From assembly GCA_015501585.1 (NCBI GenBank), contig JADNRY010000091.1, positions 62,001 through 126,000 on the forward strand: DNA of 64,000 nucleotides, in the 5' to 3' direction. The notes beneath the pieces were generated by a model that was not told where the DNA came from, did not search any database, and saw only the letters and a program-made list of their open reading frames with translations. Below are positions 35,577 through 46,859 of this stretch, one piece after another. The DNA is from Rhodocollybia butyracea. Taxonomy: Eukaryota; Basidiomycota; Agaricomycetes; Agaricales; Omphalotaceae. The position numbers were made by a program, and so were the translations under genes. Within the stretch, counting starts at the first letter, position 1; each line of letters begins with the position of its first letter.

Positions 35577-37248
35577 GGGAGTGAGGGCGGGTTGTCAGAG
35601 ATTCCCCGGGGGAAAGTCTTGTAATATCGGATGTACACGCGACTGCTCCAGGTTCAAGACTGTAGCGGTAACGTGGGTAACTAAGCTTAGACAACTCTTA
35701 GAACTAAATCGAGAGAAGCCTAGTTGGGGTGTACGAGTGTACGAGTGAACCAGGTGTGTATGTCCAAAACCAATACAACGAAACTAAGATTCTGCTAGGC
35801 AAACTCTGGCTCTAGCTAGAATAGTAATCTCGATGTTTGTCAACAACCCTAGGCAAACTCTGGCACTAGCTGCTGTGACGCCGTAAAGTCCTTGACCAAA
35901 CTCTGGGCCAAGCTACGATATTGTGAGTGAAACTTAATCACTAGGAACTCGTACCACAATCTTAGTGGCTCATCTAACTTCGTGAAGAAGTCAACTAAGG
36001 AACCCTCACTCTGGAGCCGAATAATCCCTTACTAGAAGCCGTCCCCTCTAAGGAAGCAACTAGATTTGAGTTGATCTGGAGTTCAAGAGAACTCTACACA
36101 CTTAAATTTGATCAAGATATAAATGGGCTTTGCAAAGCGTGTGAAGTTTATTACTTTCTTAAGATAACCAAGTCAGGAGGCATCACGCTACTGATCCCGT
36201 GGGGATGTTCTACGGAGCACTGGTCTTAGCAGTCAAGTCGAGGGCAAGAAACTTGTCTTATTGAATAAATATATCTCGCTTATATACTGAGTAGAGAGAG
36301 AGTTTAATATGAAAAATAGATGAAACAGATACGGAGAGAGACGGAAAGAGAGTGGAACAGAGGAATCTGGCTCGGAAAGGAAACTCCAGCCTATATATGG
36401 TACACACAATAAAGAAATAGTCCATTCTTGGGTATATATCAGAGGTAAAATATGATTTTGTGAGGATTAACATAGTTTTAGAGTGTTTTGATCCGAGCGA
36501 GGTTTCTCCGATTACTCCACAATTCTCTGGGGTCCGGAGTACCTTTACGCTTCATGATCACTCGCCGCCCGGTTTCCCTTGGGTGAGTTTCATTCTATTC
36601 CCCGGATAGTTCTGTCCATCCTGAGTGTGATTAACATTCTCTCGAGAAGGCCTGTTATCTAGCTTTCCAACGACACCACTTATGATAATCTCGAGCAACT
36701 GCGCTGAGTATGTACAAGTGATTCCCGATAGTCGGCTTTAACGGATAAGACCTTCCGTGTATTATTTCTAAGATCAAATGTTTCGATTTGCCAAGGCTAT
36801 CCCGGCGCGTAGCTTTCCGTAGGACCGCTAAGCATGTTTCTACCGGTGCCGCGAATAGATCTCTACGGTTTCCTCGGGATCGCTCTGGTCCATTGTTACG
36901 GACTGTAAAGTCCACATCTTAACATAGCTCGTTGGGGGTCTTAGTGCAAGGGATTCCTTCCCTCGAGTAACGCGTTGGCTTAGTACTTATCCCGCTTTGA
37001 GATGTCCTGTAGTTTAGAGAGTCTACACTCTTGGGTATAACTAGATTGACGATCTAGCGTTACATCTCCGGACAGTCCAGGTATCCTCGCTAGCTTGGCT
37101 CTAGGCTACACTTGTGGGCGTACCTTCACGGCTCGCTGAGCATTATTGTTAAGTTCTTTGCCTCGGCAACAGCTATCACGCTCGGGCTCCGTATAACTCT
37201 CTTATTGCATTGTATAACATGTACAAAGTGTCAAAATGTACGGTTACA
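35577..37248. other. Foreign segment interrupting gag
   Basis: About 1.67 kb without homology to Gag, between the two halves of the gene. Edges read TGTAAGGGAG (35,572) and CGGTTACA (to 37,248), LTR-like, but I see no target duplication. CCCTAGGCAAACTCTGGC occurs twice (about 35,790-35,870). Short hairpins are not dense here, unlike both flanks. Gag residues around RYA..QPPN are encoded on both sides, so recombination between two element copies is an alternative to simple insertion. Confidence 0.5.
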
Positions 37249-38810
37249 CGCCTTAGGCCGATTTTAGGCCTAATACCACCCTATTAAGATGGGCGGCAAG
37301 GATGCAGCAGCCGCCTAATTTGGCTGCAATGCGCAATCAATTCATTAATGGGTTACCCATTACGATATTGAAACATCTAGCGAACCAAGGCATTGTTCCA
37401 GAGTATGCTAAACTCAGAACGATGGTCAAAGCGGTTACTAGACTCGAGGACAATCGTCATCTCGAAGATTACTACGTGACTTCACGTAAGAAACCGAGCC
37501 CTGAAGACTCGAAATATATCACTAAGCGAATACGCCGTGAAGCAAAAGTACAACCAAGTGGTAGTACAGGACCATATAAATATGGTCCAGTGCTCGTCAA
37601 AGGATGACCATTTCAACTGGTGAAGCATTGTTTCTCCAAGAATAAAACAAGCCCGTACGCACATAAGTATCGATCCAAGATCAATCTTAGTGATGCGTAC
37701 GAACAAATTTGTACTGAAGCAGGCGATGTGTGGAAAACAGCATTCGCCTGCATCTTTGGGACATTCGTCAGTAATGTCATGATGATGGGGATTGTAATGC
37801 CCCAGCCACTTTCCAGCAAATGATGACATTCATCTTTCGCGACGCTATCGGGAGATATGTACACGCATATCTCGACAATATCTTTGTCTTCAGTGATACA
37901 CTAGAAGAACATGTTAAGCACATCAGAGATGTACTTGATTGCCTTAGGAAGCATCATTTCTTCCTTCGAGCCGCTAAATGTGAGCTCTTCTCTGCTACAG
38001 TGGACTGTCTTGGACATTCCATAGACAATAAAGGTATCCACGCAGATACCGACAAGATGGACAGGATTCGTGAATGGCAAACTCCGCGTATGTTCAACGA
38101 CGTACAACGATTCTTGGGTTAGTACAATACATAGCCCCATACATGCCAGATGTAGCCCAGTATACTGGACCACTGTCTATAATGACAAGGAACAATGTTC
38201 CTTTCATATGGATGCCAGTCCATGAAACGTGCTTTCAGCACATCAAAAGACTGGCAACCAAGGCTCCAATACTGAAGCCTATAAATACTAATAAAGACGA
38301 ACCTATATGGGGTCATCTGCGATGCGTCGGTATCCGGCGTCGGATGCATGTATGGTCAAGGACCTACATGGCAACATTGTAGGCCTGCCGGCTTCATGTC
38401 CAGAAAGTTTACTGCAGCGCAGCATAACTATAGAGTTTTCGAAATAGAAACTCTAGCTATTCTCGAAGCTCTTCTCAAATGGGAAGATAAACTTCTTGGA
38501 TATTGAATTCATGTGGTCACTGACCACAAAGTGTTAGAATTCTTTCTAACGCAACGAAAATTGTCCAGTAGTCAAGCTCGATGGATGGAATACCTATCCA
38601 GATTTGATTTTGATATACAATATATCAAAGGAATAAACAACAAAGTAGCCGACGCATTATCGCGCTACTACAAATCTGACACGATTCATGAATATCATGA
38701 ACCGCATGAATATGTAAATGCGGATATACGCATTGACAAAAATCTGGACAATCTTCCACAAGGAAGAGTCGAAGAATTGGCTAAGGAACACTTAGCCAAT
38801 ATAGAATTAA
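37249..38810 (+). pseudogene. Gag 3' end, reverse transcriptase and RNase H relic
   Basis: Gag resumes with RWAARMQQPPN and FINGLPITILKHL (to 37,607). Directly afterwards RT begins inside the domain: KYRSKINLSDAYEQI, VWKTAFACIFGTF, CNAPATFQQM and AYLDNIFVFSDTLEEHV, then the thumb and connection with LGHSIDNKGIHAD. RNase H follows with IETLAILEALLKWEDKL, VVTDHKVLEFF, QARWMEYLSRFDFDIQYIKG and NKVADALSRY. Frames shift at about 37,797, 38,115 and 38,390. The catalytic YLDD is YLDN (codon 37,877-37,879), which alone would abolish polymerase activity. Protease and the RT fingers are deleted and no integrase follows. Confidence 0.88.
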
Positions 38811-39460
38811 GGCGCTCATCACTGATATCCCCAAGTGTTTCAATGCCCTCAATTGCTCCGACCGCTCTGATGGCCCCAATTGCGCTGATATCCTGCAGTG
38901 TTCTGACTGCTCCAATGGCCCCAATTGCTCCAACTGCTCTGATTGCCCCAATTATGCTGATATCCCCAAGTGTTCTGACTGCTCCAATGGCCCCAATTGC
39001 TCTGACTACTCCGATGCCCCCAATTACACTGATATCCCCAAGTGTTCCAATGCCCTTAATTGCTCTGACTGCTCTGACCGAGGCCCCAATTGCGGTGATA
39101 TCCTGAAGTGTTCTGACTGCTTGAATGGCCCCAATTGCTCCAACTGCTCTGATTGCCCCAATTATGCTGATATCCCCAAATGTTCTGACTGCTCCAATGG
39201 CCCCAATTGCTCTGACTGCTCTGATGCCCCCATTACACTGATATCCCCAAGTGTTCCAATGCCCTCAATTGCTCCGACTGCTCTGATGGCCCCAATTGCG
39301 CTGATATCCTGAAGTGTTCTGACTGCTCCAATGGCCCCAATTGTGCTGATTCCTCCAGTGGCAGCCCCAATTGCGCTGATAGCTCTCTGCTCAGATGGCC
39401 AATTGGCTCCAATTGCTCTGACATTCCTGATCCAATGGCCTTAATTACTCCAATTTATTT
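38811..39460 (+). repeat. About 72-bp minisatellite in the pol tail
   Basis: Degenerate tandem units built from GATATCCCCAAGTGTTCTGA, CTGCTCCAATGGCCCCAATT and variants. In the pol frame the units read hydrophobic (TAPMAPIAP-like). In another frame they read Cys-rich (NGPNCSDCSD-like), open over several units. It replaces the place where integrase would be expected. Confidence 0.8.
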
Positions 39461-40260
39461 ACCCTGAATGCCCCCACCAACCAGAGTCTCTAATTTCTTT
39501 AAGTTTTCCCTCCCATTTCCCTAATCCCTCTCATTGCATTTTCCTAAGTTTTACTTTACAATATCCTAACATTTTCCTCTTCAATTCACTAAGTTTTCAC
39601 CTTTGATAACCATTGTACTTTGACCTCAGTAAACCTTTTGTAAACCCCTCACTTTCCTTTGCTTTACTTCATGATTGCCTCAGTTTTTCCTTTCCATTCA
39701 TGTTGTTTTTCATCTTATTGAAATCTTTCATATTTCTCATTTTTATTTGTTTTTCCTATCTCTACCACTGGTTGTTTGCTCAAATTCAATTCTAATCATG
39801 CCCCTATGTGACTCCTTTGTCACATTTAATTTTCCTAAGTCTTCACCTTGTTCATGTGGATTATCTTGTCCTTAGGGAATACTTTCTTTAACTTGTTTTC
39901 CCTTGGTTTAACCTTTGTTTTTCCACTATTTTGTCTGATTCCAACCTAGGCATTCCCTAAGATATCCCCCTTATGCTTACAATTTCAAAATCTTATTGAA
40001 TACCCCCATTTCCCCTGCTTTTCATAAGTTATTCCTTTGAATAATCATTGTTTGCCCTTTCTTATTTAAACCATATGAGTAAAATCCTTTCCCTAAGTGT
40101 TTCATAAGCATTCCCTTTGTACCACAACTAACAATAATCATATGCGTTGAACCTTTTCCCTAAGTTAACCACAATGTTTCTCTAAACTGCTCGACTTATT
40201 GATCCATCATTTTTTGACAGTTTTTGATATAAATTACATAAGTTAGGCTAACTTAGGGAA
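39461..40260 (+). other. Pyrimidine-rich spacer
   Basis: T and C-rich on the plus strand with recurring TTTCCTAAG and CCCTAAGT-type motifs. No gene seen. It separates the minisatellite from the extra ORF and could carry splice or promoter signals for it; none is clear. Confidence 0.45.
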
Positions 40261-40271
40261 GCCTGCACGCA

Positions 40272-42478
40272 GTGATACCGGCTCAACTGAGCAATCAGTT
40301 GATACCTAATCAACGAACGGTTGGCGCGTCGACGAACCCGCCAGCACAACTTGTGTTCAGCACAGCAAACGCATATCCTGCTGAACCAGCGGGATTACAA
40401 CAAGCCAGTAACATGGCAGGTACGGGGTCATCATCGATGGCCTTCAACCAGGTATCCAACAACGTTGGACACCAGTTATCGTGGACATTCCACCCTAATA
40501 TAGGGTGTCGTCTTCACGAGATTTTGAACATGGGGATTTGTCCTCATTGCCAAAACTTCCTCCAGCATTTGACGGAGGCATTCGTTATGGCGGACCCTAG
40601 TTGGACCGCCGCTGGTAATGCTCAAGAGGAGTACTACCGGCAACACCATCGACACAACGTGTCGAACAACGAAAACAAATCAGCGGTGCAGCTGGCTATC
40701 CAGCTTGGCACCGCTAGCCGTGATTTATTGTCTCTTACGAGACGGTATACTGATTTACAGCGCGCGAAATTCGCAACCTCCAAGAGAGGTGCAACAGATA
40801 CTCAGACAAGTTGGAGGGATACCGCCGGTATTCATCCACCAGACATGGTCATGGCTCTCCTCGTTATGAGGAGGAAAGCCAGTCTGGGAAACGACGAAGG
40901 GTAGAAGCTCCGGCTTCAACCGTATTCTCGTCTAATGACGACTCAGTGTCATTTGACATTGATAGTAGCGCAGGTCCAATGGACCTGGATCCATCAACGA
41001 CAGGAGCACCTGCTCCGTCTTCTTCCTACGCAGGAGCGGTACTTAGTACCAATCCTGCTGCGTCGTCCACCATTCCTCCTGAGTTTCAGGAGGACGCTCC
41101 GGCAGTACTGCCAGAACTCCCTCATCGAAGGAGTGATGGTGGCTACTTTGCCACCGATGGCTGGATTTGCTACGGCGAAGATGCCAATCTCGTCGAAGTC
41201 AATGACAATCGACGACTTCCCATTTCTTATGGGATTCACACCGCTCGCGAGGCTACCCTCGCTAGAGCAGAAAATCTTATATTCCTGGCTAACAGCCGAG
41301 AAGTCATCTGGTATCTTAGGATACTTCGCAAACCCACGTTCGCGAGTAGACATGGATACAACACCTCACGGCGTTGGACCCTATACCGGGTCTTAGACCA
41401 GGAAGTCCGATCCCTCCGAAGAGGAGATCTAACTCACATAAGTGAGTTACAATGAACTCTGCTCGTCAACTGGTTTGAACCAGTTTTCATATCAATTGCC
41501 CGAACTGCTAAGCAGGACAAGGCTGCTGGCATCACTGCTGGCACTCTGGATGGAGAAAGCTCCATCCAAAAGAAGAAAAAAGGGAAAGGCCGTATGAAGC
41601 CCGCCCCTGTAGGCTGGTCCAGCAGTATTTCTGCCGGACCCTCATCCATTCGAATGGCTCCTGCGGGCACTGCACTGGGAGCCGAACTCTCACTGCCATC
41701 CCAAAATGGTACGGCTGATGCCTGGGCGGCATATCTTGTCACCCCACAAGGGTTGACCATGCGCCCTTCGGGCATTGTGTACCGTGAAGACGGTGCAGTA
41801 CGCGAGCGCTCCATTCGTGGACGCCAGCTGATCAATCCCAGGCAGCCTGATCCGCCTCCTGGAACCCCTCTGGACGTATCGTCCAGATATTTGCTGTTGG
41901 TGGCGGAGGTTATCCTCCGTCACCATTATTATTGCCATTTAGTGGCTACGGGGCGAATTACAATCGCCTCGCCTCCTCCGCCGCGAACATTGTTTGCTAA
42001 TTACCTCAATGGCACCATTGAGGATGTTGCCAGATTCTTTGCTGAGCAAGGAATCTCTGTTGCGGATCTCAAAGATTCCGCTTTGTATGCAGCCACCTGG
42101 CTGCAAACATTCAATCCACGTAATGCGGAAGCAGCATTAGCTGCTTCAATACTCAGGGGACGTATGCCCCCTCATCTTTGTCTCCCTGCTGGGATCAACG
42201 ATCACTATTGTACCCTTACGGGTACAATAGACAATCGTCCGCCGGCCATCACTGATGTCCAGCTTACTCCAACGGTGGTGCCTACGGCACCGCAAGTATT
42301 CAACCCGCCGCCTGTGCCTGTGCCACAGGCTTCAACTATTGCATCGACTTCGTCGATGACAAACAACACCGCTGCTGGAGCCACTGCTCCAGCTCATTCT
42401 TCATCTGGACCTGCTCCTGCAGGACCGTCTTCATCATCTGGAGATACGTCTCCCCAGATGGATGAATCTGATGGATAG
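40272..42478 (+). pseudogene. Additional ORF of the gypsy element (env position), unknown function
   Basis: Three pieces, 40,272-40,760, about 40,760-41,455 and 41,456-42,478, read as one protein of about 730 residues apart from one frameshift near 40,760 and one TGA (41,453-41,455) in place of a likely CGA. It begins near MIPAQLSNQLIPNQ. A first domain holds a Cys/His-containing stretch (LNMGICPHCQNFLQHL) and a helical segment; a central acidic, Ser/Pro-rich region follows. The last third has SRYLLLVAEVILRHHYYCHL and TIEDVARFFAEQGISVADL, then a Pro, Ser, Thr-rich tail. I see no signal peptide or membrane anchor, so it is not an obvious envelope protein. It stops only 70 nt before the polypurine tract and shares the hairpin tiling of gag and pol, so it belongs to the element. 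I do not recognise the family. Confidence 0.7.
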
Positions 42479-42550
42479 TCCCCCCAGTAATACGTCTTAC
42501 TGGGGATTTATCCCATCATATCGTTCGATTAGTACCCTAGGTACTAATCT

Positions 42551-42562
42551 AGTGGGGGAGGG
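42551..42562 (+). promoter_or_regulatory. Polypurine tract of the gypsy element
   Basis: AGTGGGGGAGGG immediately upstream of the 3' LTR start TGTAACACC: the plus-strand primer site in reverse transcription. Confidence 0.8.
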
Positions 42563-42800
42563 TGTAACACCTCCTCCCCATCTTGCCTGATTCCCTTCCG
42601 GCCGCGCCTTATGGCGCGGCCTTAACTTTTGTCGCATCGCGACTCTTATCTTATCTTATGATTAGATATCATTTCGATTACTATAACTAGTCGAATTACA
42701 TAAATTACTGTAGTTCTTCTACACTACGAGTACACAATCGCATAGCCTTTGTCATGCTCTTTTGTGTGAATGTAAGACTCTCGCCTAAGGGCGTTATACA
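42563..42800 (+). mobile_element. 3' LTR of the gypsy element
   Basis: Starts TGTAACACC and ends GTTATACA, 238 bp. It carries a strong hairpin at about 42,600-42,621 (GGCCGCGCC and its complement, loop TTAT). The distal part is repeated in the 5' LTR remnant. Confidence 0.8.
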
Positions 42801-44338
42801 CTTTGATCAAGGTCAGATAGGGCCTCAGAGGTGTTGAGATCATCCGGTTGTTGTTAGCGTTAAATTGCACACGGTGATGGAGGAGGTGTAGTCGGGTAGA
42901 TTTGAGGATGCATGTTGTAATAGAAGCTTCGCACAAATGGCTCACCTCACCTCTGATATCTTTAATTCGCTCCTGATCATGTAAGTCGCGGGTTGAACAG
43001 ATGACAGGGATGGGGAGGCAAGATAACACAAGGGTACGGTTGTTAAGCCAATTGGGGTGGCCCTCTGTGGATAGTACAAAGCAGTTTTCCAGCGCGTATC
43101 TAGCGATGTGATTAGGCAAAAGCGATAATAGGTAAGTGAGGTAGCCCAAGGTGGACAATTCAGAACATTCCTGTTAGGTTATCGGTTCGCATAATACCGG
43201 GGATGTTAGTCCACTTCGTACGATGTATACCAACTTCAATAAGTTACTTATCATTAAAGAAGCTAATGAATACGCTTGACGATGCTTGTGCAATGTTGAC
43301 ATGAAGTTCACAGAAAGGGGCAAGTCCATCATCGTCGACTATCCGCTAACCAGCGACCAGCACTTCTCCATCGTCTACATCAGTAAATCAAGGGAAACGT
43401 CATTTGAGATTTCACGAATTGCCAGTACAAGAGATAATTACACACGCTTGGCCCCATAGCCATGGAAGAAAACCAACTTCCACAAGTTAGCCATTGTTAC
43501 CGAAGATACAGAATCCATCTGACGTTGCTTGTGCAATGTAGACATGAAAGTGAAACGTCATTTGAGATTTCACGAATTGCCAGTACAAGAGATAATTACA
43601 CACGCTTGGCCCCATAGCCATGGAAGAAAACCAACTTCCACAAGTTAGCCATTGTTACCGAAGATACAGAATCCATCTGACGTTGCTTGTGCAATGTAGA
43701 CATGAAAGTGAGGAGAGAGGGGCTAGTACATCGTTATTGACTATTCAACTACCAGCACTTCCCCATCATCTAACTCATGAAAGAATATTGTCTAATGTCA
43801 CATAGAGGCATATACGAGGCTATCTGTGTACCATGGAGTCCCCATTTCACCATTTTCGTGCCCTCTTTCTCGTCAACGAGGTTTAGGCGCTCGAGAGATG
43901 ATGGTGGTATGACCCAAGTGAGTAGGTGACTTGAGACTTGACCTAAGACTTGAGACTTGGGTGCAAGACTTGGAATTATACAGTCCGGTACAGTTTCGTA
44001 CTCGGTTTGTACTCGGTTTGTACTAAGTAACCTACCTCTGGAGGAAGCACCTGGTGGATGAGGTGTATGGCGAAGCTTGCTAGCCCATCTCATGAACTGC
44101 GATGCTCGTTACTTCGCTAAGTTCTACGTCTATGTATGAAAAACCCCGAGAATCGAATGGGCCCCAAAGTAAGTAAGTACTCGAATGTTTAAGTACTTGA
44201 TTAATAACAATAAAAATAATTCGTCAAACGCATAGTGCGTCGACATCTATATAACCAAATATAACCTCCTGAACCGTAAACTATAACCCCCGAACCGCAA
44301 ATACAACCAGAAATAACCCCTTGCCTATAGCACCTACC
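42801..44338. other. Intergenic with a 158-bp tandem duplication
   Basis: The unit beginning GAAACGTCATTTGAGATTTC occurs at 43,394-43,551 and again at 43,552-43,709, with a partial third copy near 43,275-43,320. No supported gene. Direct ACTTGAGACTTG repeats lie at 43,925-43,975. Confidence 0.55.
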
Positions 44339-46055
44339 CTACAAAGAGGAACCAATAACAGCGTCCTTCGTCCCATCTCGAACGGCTTTCAGGAACTGAG
44401 CAAGCTCTGTCCCGCCGCTGCCCTTTAACGGAGCGTTCAGGTTCAGGTTCCGCTTCGACGCGATGCTTAATTTCCGATGTCGTACCAGTTGCCACCCGAG
44501 ACTCATGATTCTCTTGCGCACGCCTCGCACGAGCAGCGGGAGCAATGATATACCGCGCTACGATAACGATATGAGCATCGCGGAACTTTTTGAGCGCTAG
44601 GACTGCGGCGTTGTACGCTGAGAGAAGGTTACGTGCGTCGTCGGTGGCGATAGCCGAAGAAGGAGATAGGGAGGATAAGGAGGAGGAGGTGGAAGGATGG
44701 TGCTATGAGTGGATGAGCAGGGTATTCCGTTAGGGGATAGACCGGCGGACGCGAGGGCGTCGAACACGAGTGCACGGAGGGAACGTTTGGTGTTTTGGTT
44801 TTGGAGGTGAGTTAAAAAGTTACGGTGGTGTCGAGGCATGTAGAGCTGCATGCGCGAAAGGAAGGAGGATGGCTGAGAAGAGCCGTCATCAGGACTTGCG
44901 CCTTCAGAAGAAGCAGGGGTATCGCACCCCCGTCCAGTCAAAGTCCTCGCATGCGAAAACTGCTCCACGCGAGGAACACATCCAACGCATGGATAATCGA
45001 GCTTTGGCCCGCAGAAGGACCAGAAAGCTCCGTCGGCTCCTCCAGCCTCTCATCCATCTCGATACCCTCGAAGATCCATCTCCTCTCGCCCTCTTTAAGA
45101 TTGTTCACATCGATACCTCGGAACCAAGGACGAATCTGCTCGTAGAACACCTGTGGGTCGCAACCGACGCTCATGTTGTTGAGCTCAATCTCCATTTCGC
45201 CAATGATACCTCGGCCATTGGTCGACCCCGAGGTTCCGAGTTGGTTGAGGAATTTAGTAATACGCTTAACGGCAATAGCATCACCGACGAAGAGCTCATC
45301 AAGGGTAGATTGCATCAGCGCGAGGGCACGGACACCGATGAGCTCGATACGCGCGGAGGTGAGATAAAAATGGGATTCGGACGGCGTAGATGTAAATGTA
45401 GTCAAGACGCGTAAGTTTTGTGGATCTATGGTGCCAAACGGCGAAGAAGGAGTTGTTGGATCGAGAAAGCCCCAGTTGTAGAGGACATCGTCCGAGTAAG
45501 TTACTACTGGGGGAAGCTGTAGTTCTCGAGAAATCTGCAAGAGCGGAAGCGTGATAGGTGAAGGAATGCGAATTTCGAGGGCCGAGGTGGGCAGAGAGTG
45601 GATATAGAAATGCATTATCGATGCGAGGACACAATGAGCGCGCCGAAGTAGAACTTCGGATTTGAGTAAGGGTGTTATGGGTAAGATAGGGAGCTACAGA
45701 TTCACAAGTATTAGCGAAATGATAGCTTATGAATAGTCGAAAAACTTGCCAATCGAACTTGTGCCCTCCATTGTTCACTACGTCTTTCTTCGTCCAAAGA
45801 AAGTCCTCCGAGTTTGTCAGCAATTTGTAGATCTGCGGCGCAAGCCTGAGCGAGCAAATCTTCCCATCGCTCGTAGTTCTCTCCTTCCAGCGCGAAAAGT
45901 CGCTCAACTGGTGGTTGTGGAGGCATAAATCCTGTTCGTGGATCAACATCGAAATCATGGGCAGCAAGAGTGGTTGTGTCGACTACAGGGACATGAAAAT
46001 CTCCCGCAGACGGTCGAGGAAGAGAAAGAAAGTGGGACGGATCGAGGTATTCCAT
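44339..46055 (-). pseudogene. Indoleamine 2,3-dioxygenase, copy c (nearly complete, frameshifted)
   Basis: Reads from MEYLDPSHFLSLPRPS (46,055) with FDVDPRTGFMPPQPPVERL. One intron (about 45,745-45,690) follows, then HCVLASIMHFYIHSLP, PPVVTYSDDVLYNWGFLDP, LTSARIELIGVRALALM, FYEQIRPWFRG and ELSGPSAGQSS. Further on are SRMQLYMPRHHRNFL, FRDAHIVIVARYI (His is the expected proximal haem ligand) and the C-terminus KGSGGTELAQFLKAVRDGT up to the stop at 44,339-44,341. One base is missing in HALDVFL (about 44,966, by comparison with copy a), and two more shifts lie near 44,650-44,700 and 44,425. The enzyme would convert tryptophan to N-formylkynurenine for NAD synthesis. As written, this copy yields a truncated protein lacking the haem-ligand region. 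It faces the helicase-type fragment at 46.9 kb head to head. Confidence 0.9.
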
Positions 46056-46859
46056 TTCTAGGGGGAGGTTTGGCCAGTAGATCCGAAGTTTTTATGCGAA
46101 GAAAAATGATTTGATAGAGCGAGAGAACCGGAATATCTTGGTGATAGTAACTTATATGTTTATAAGCGAATCTAGAAATGTTTGTTATCAGAATAAAGGA
46201 CAGTGATATTTTTAACGATGGTGAGTTGTTAGTAATGGTAGAAGCTCATGAAGAACGATGAACGATGTCAATGGTTTCGCAGAAAGGAGGTTTATCGATT
46301 ATCGGTCGTTTATCGGTGATGCCAAAGGAACAAGGAACAATTCGGAACGATTCGGATCTCTTTCGGAAGAGAAAAGCACAGCCTTTCCATACGGCCCGGA
46401 GAGGTTATTCGTTATTTGTTTGCGAACGTCGTTCTGTTCAAGGACCATAGCCAATAAACCAGCAATACATACTCAAGTACTCAAATAGCGACGTTAACGA
46501 TGGTCGCGTCGGAGTAAAAACGGAACTGAAAACAACATTCCAAGCTATTTCAAGTCTCTCTTGGAGAAACTCGTTACTCCACTACTCCACTACACCTCCA
46601 GTTATCCAAGGCTACTACTTATCAGTATCACTGGCCTTCATACTTTCTTGATGCTAGGTCTGTCACTCCAACCCTCTCCAAGTTCCTCTCGTCAAACGTT
46701 CTTCTTCAAATGATTCCAACTTTCCAAGTATCAATCTCGACAGCCCTCACACCAAGTTCACAATAAGCGCTAGCATTAGCAACCCAAGTTCGTTATCACT
46801 AGCGCAAGCCACACCTGCTATCATTCTATGAATGTAAGTTGAATGTAGGCTACCCCCCT
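46056..46859. promoter_or_regulatory. Divergent intergenic region (IDO and helicase), duplicated
   Basis: Matches 56,110-56,930: TGTTTGTTATCAGAATAAA, GATGTCAATGGTTTCGCAGAA, GATTATCGGTC and CGGCCCGGAGAGGTTATTC occur in both. In both places it lies between a minus-strand IDO and a plus-strand helicase sequence, so it is the common upstream region of the pair. No defined promoter element identified. Confidence 0.5.

Larger units (their letters stand above)
32996..42800 (+). mobile_element. Degenerate Ty3/gypsy element with an extra 3' ORF
   Basis: Two LTR copies, about 170 bp alike (32,996-33,174 and the end of 42,563-42,800), bracket gag, a pol relic with RT and RNase H, a minisatellite, a pyrimidine-rich spacer, an additional ORF and a polypurine tract. 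Protease, the RT N-terminus and integrase are missing; a 1.67-kb foreign segment interrupts gag; the reading frames carry stops and shifts. The element is therefore non-autonomous. Its coding DNA is densely tiled with short inverted repeats (see findings). Confidence 0.85.
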
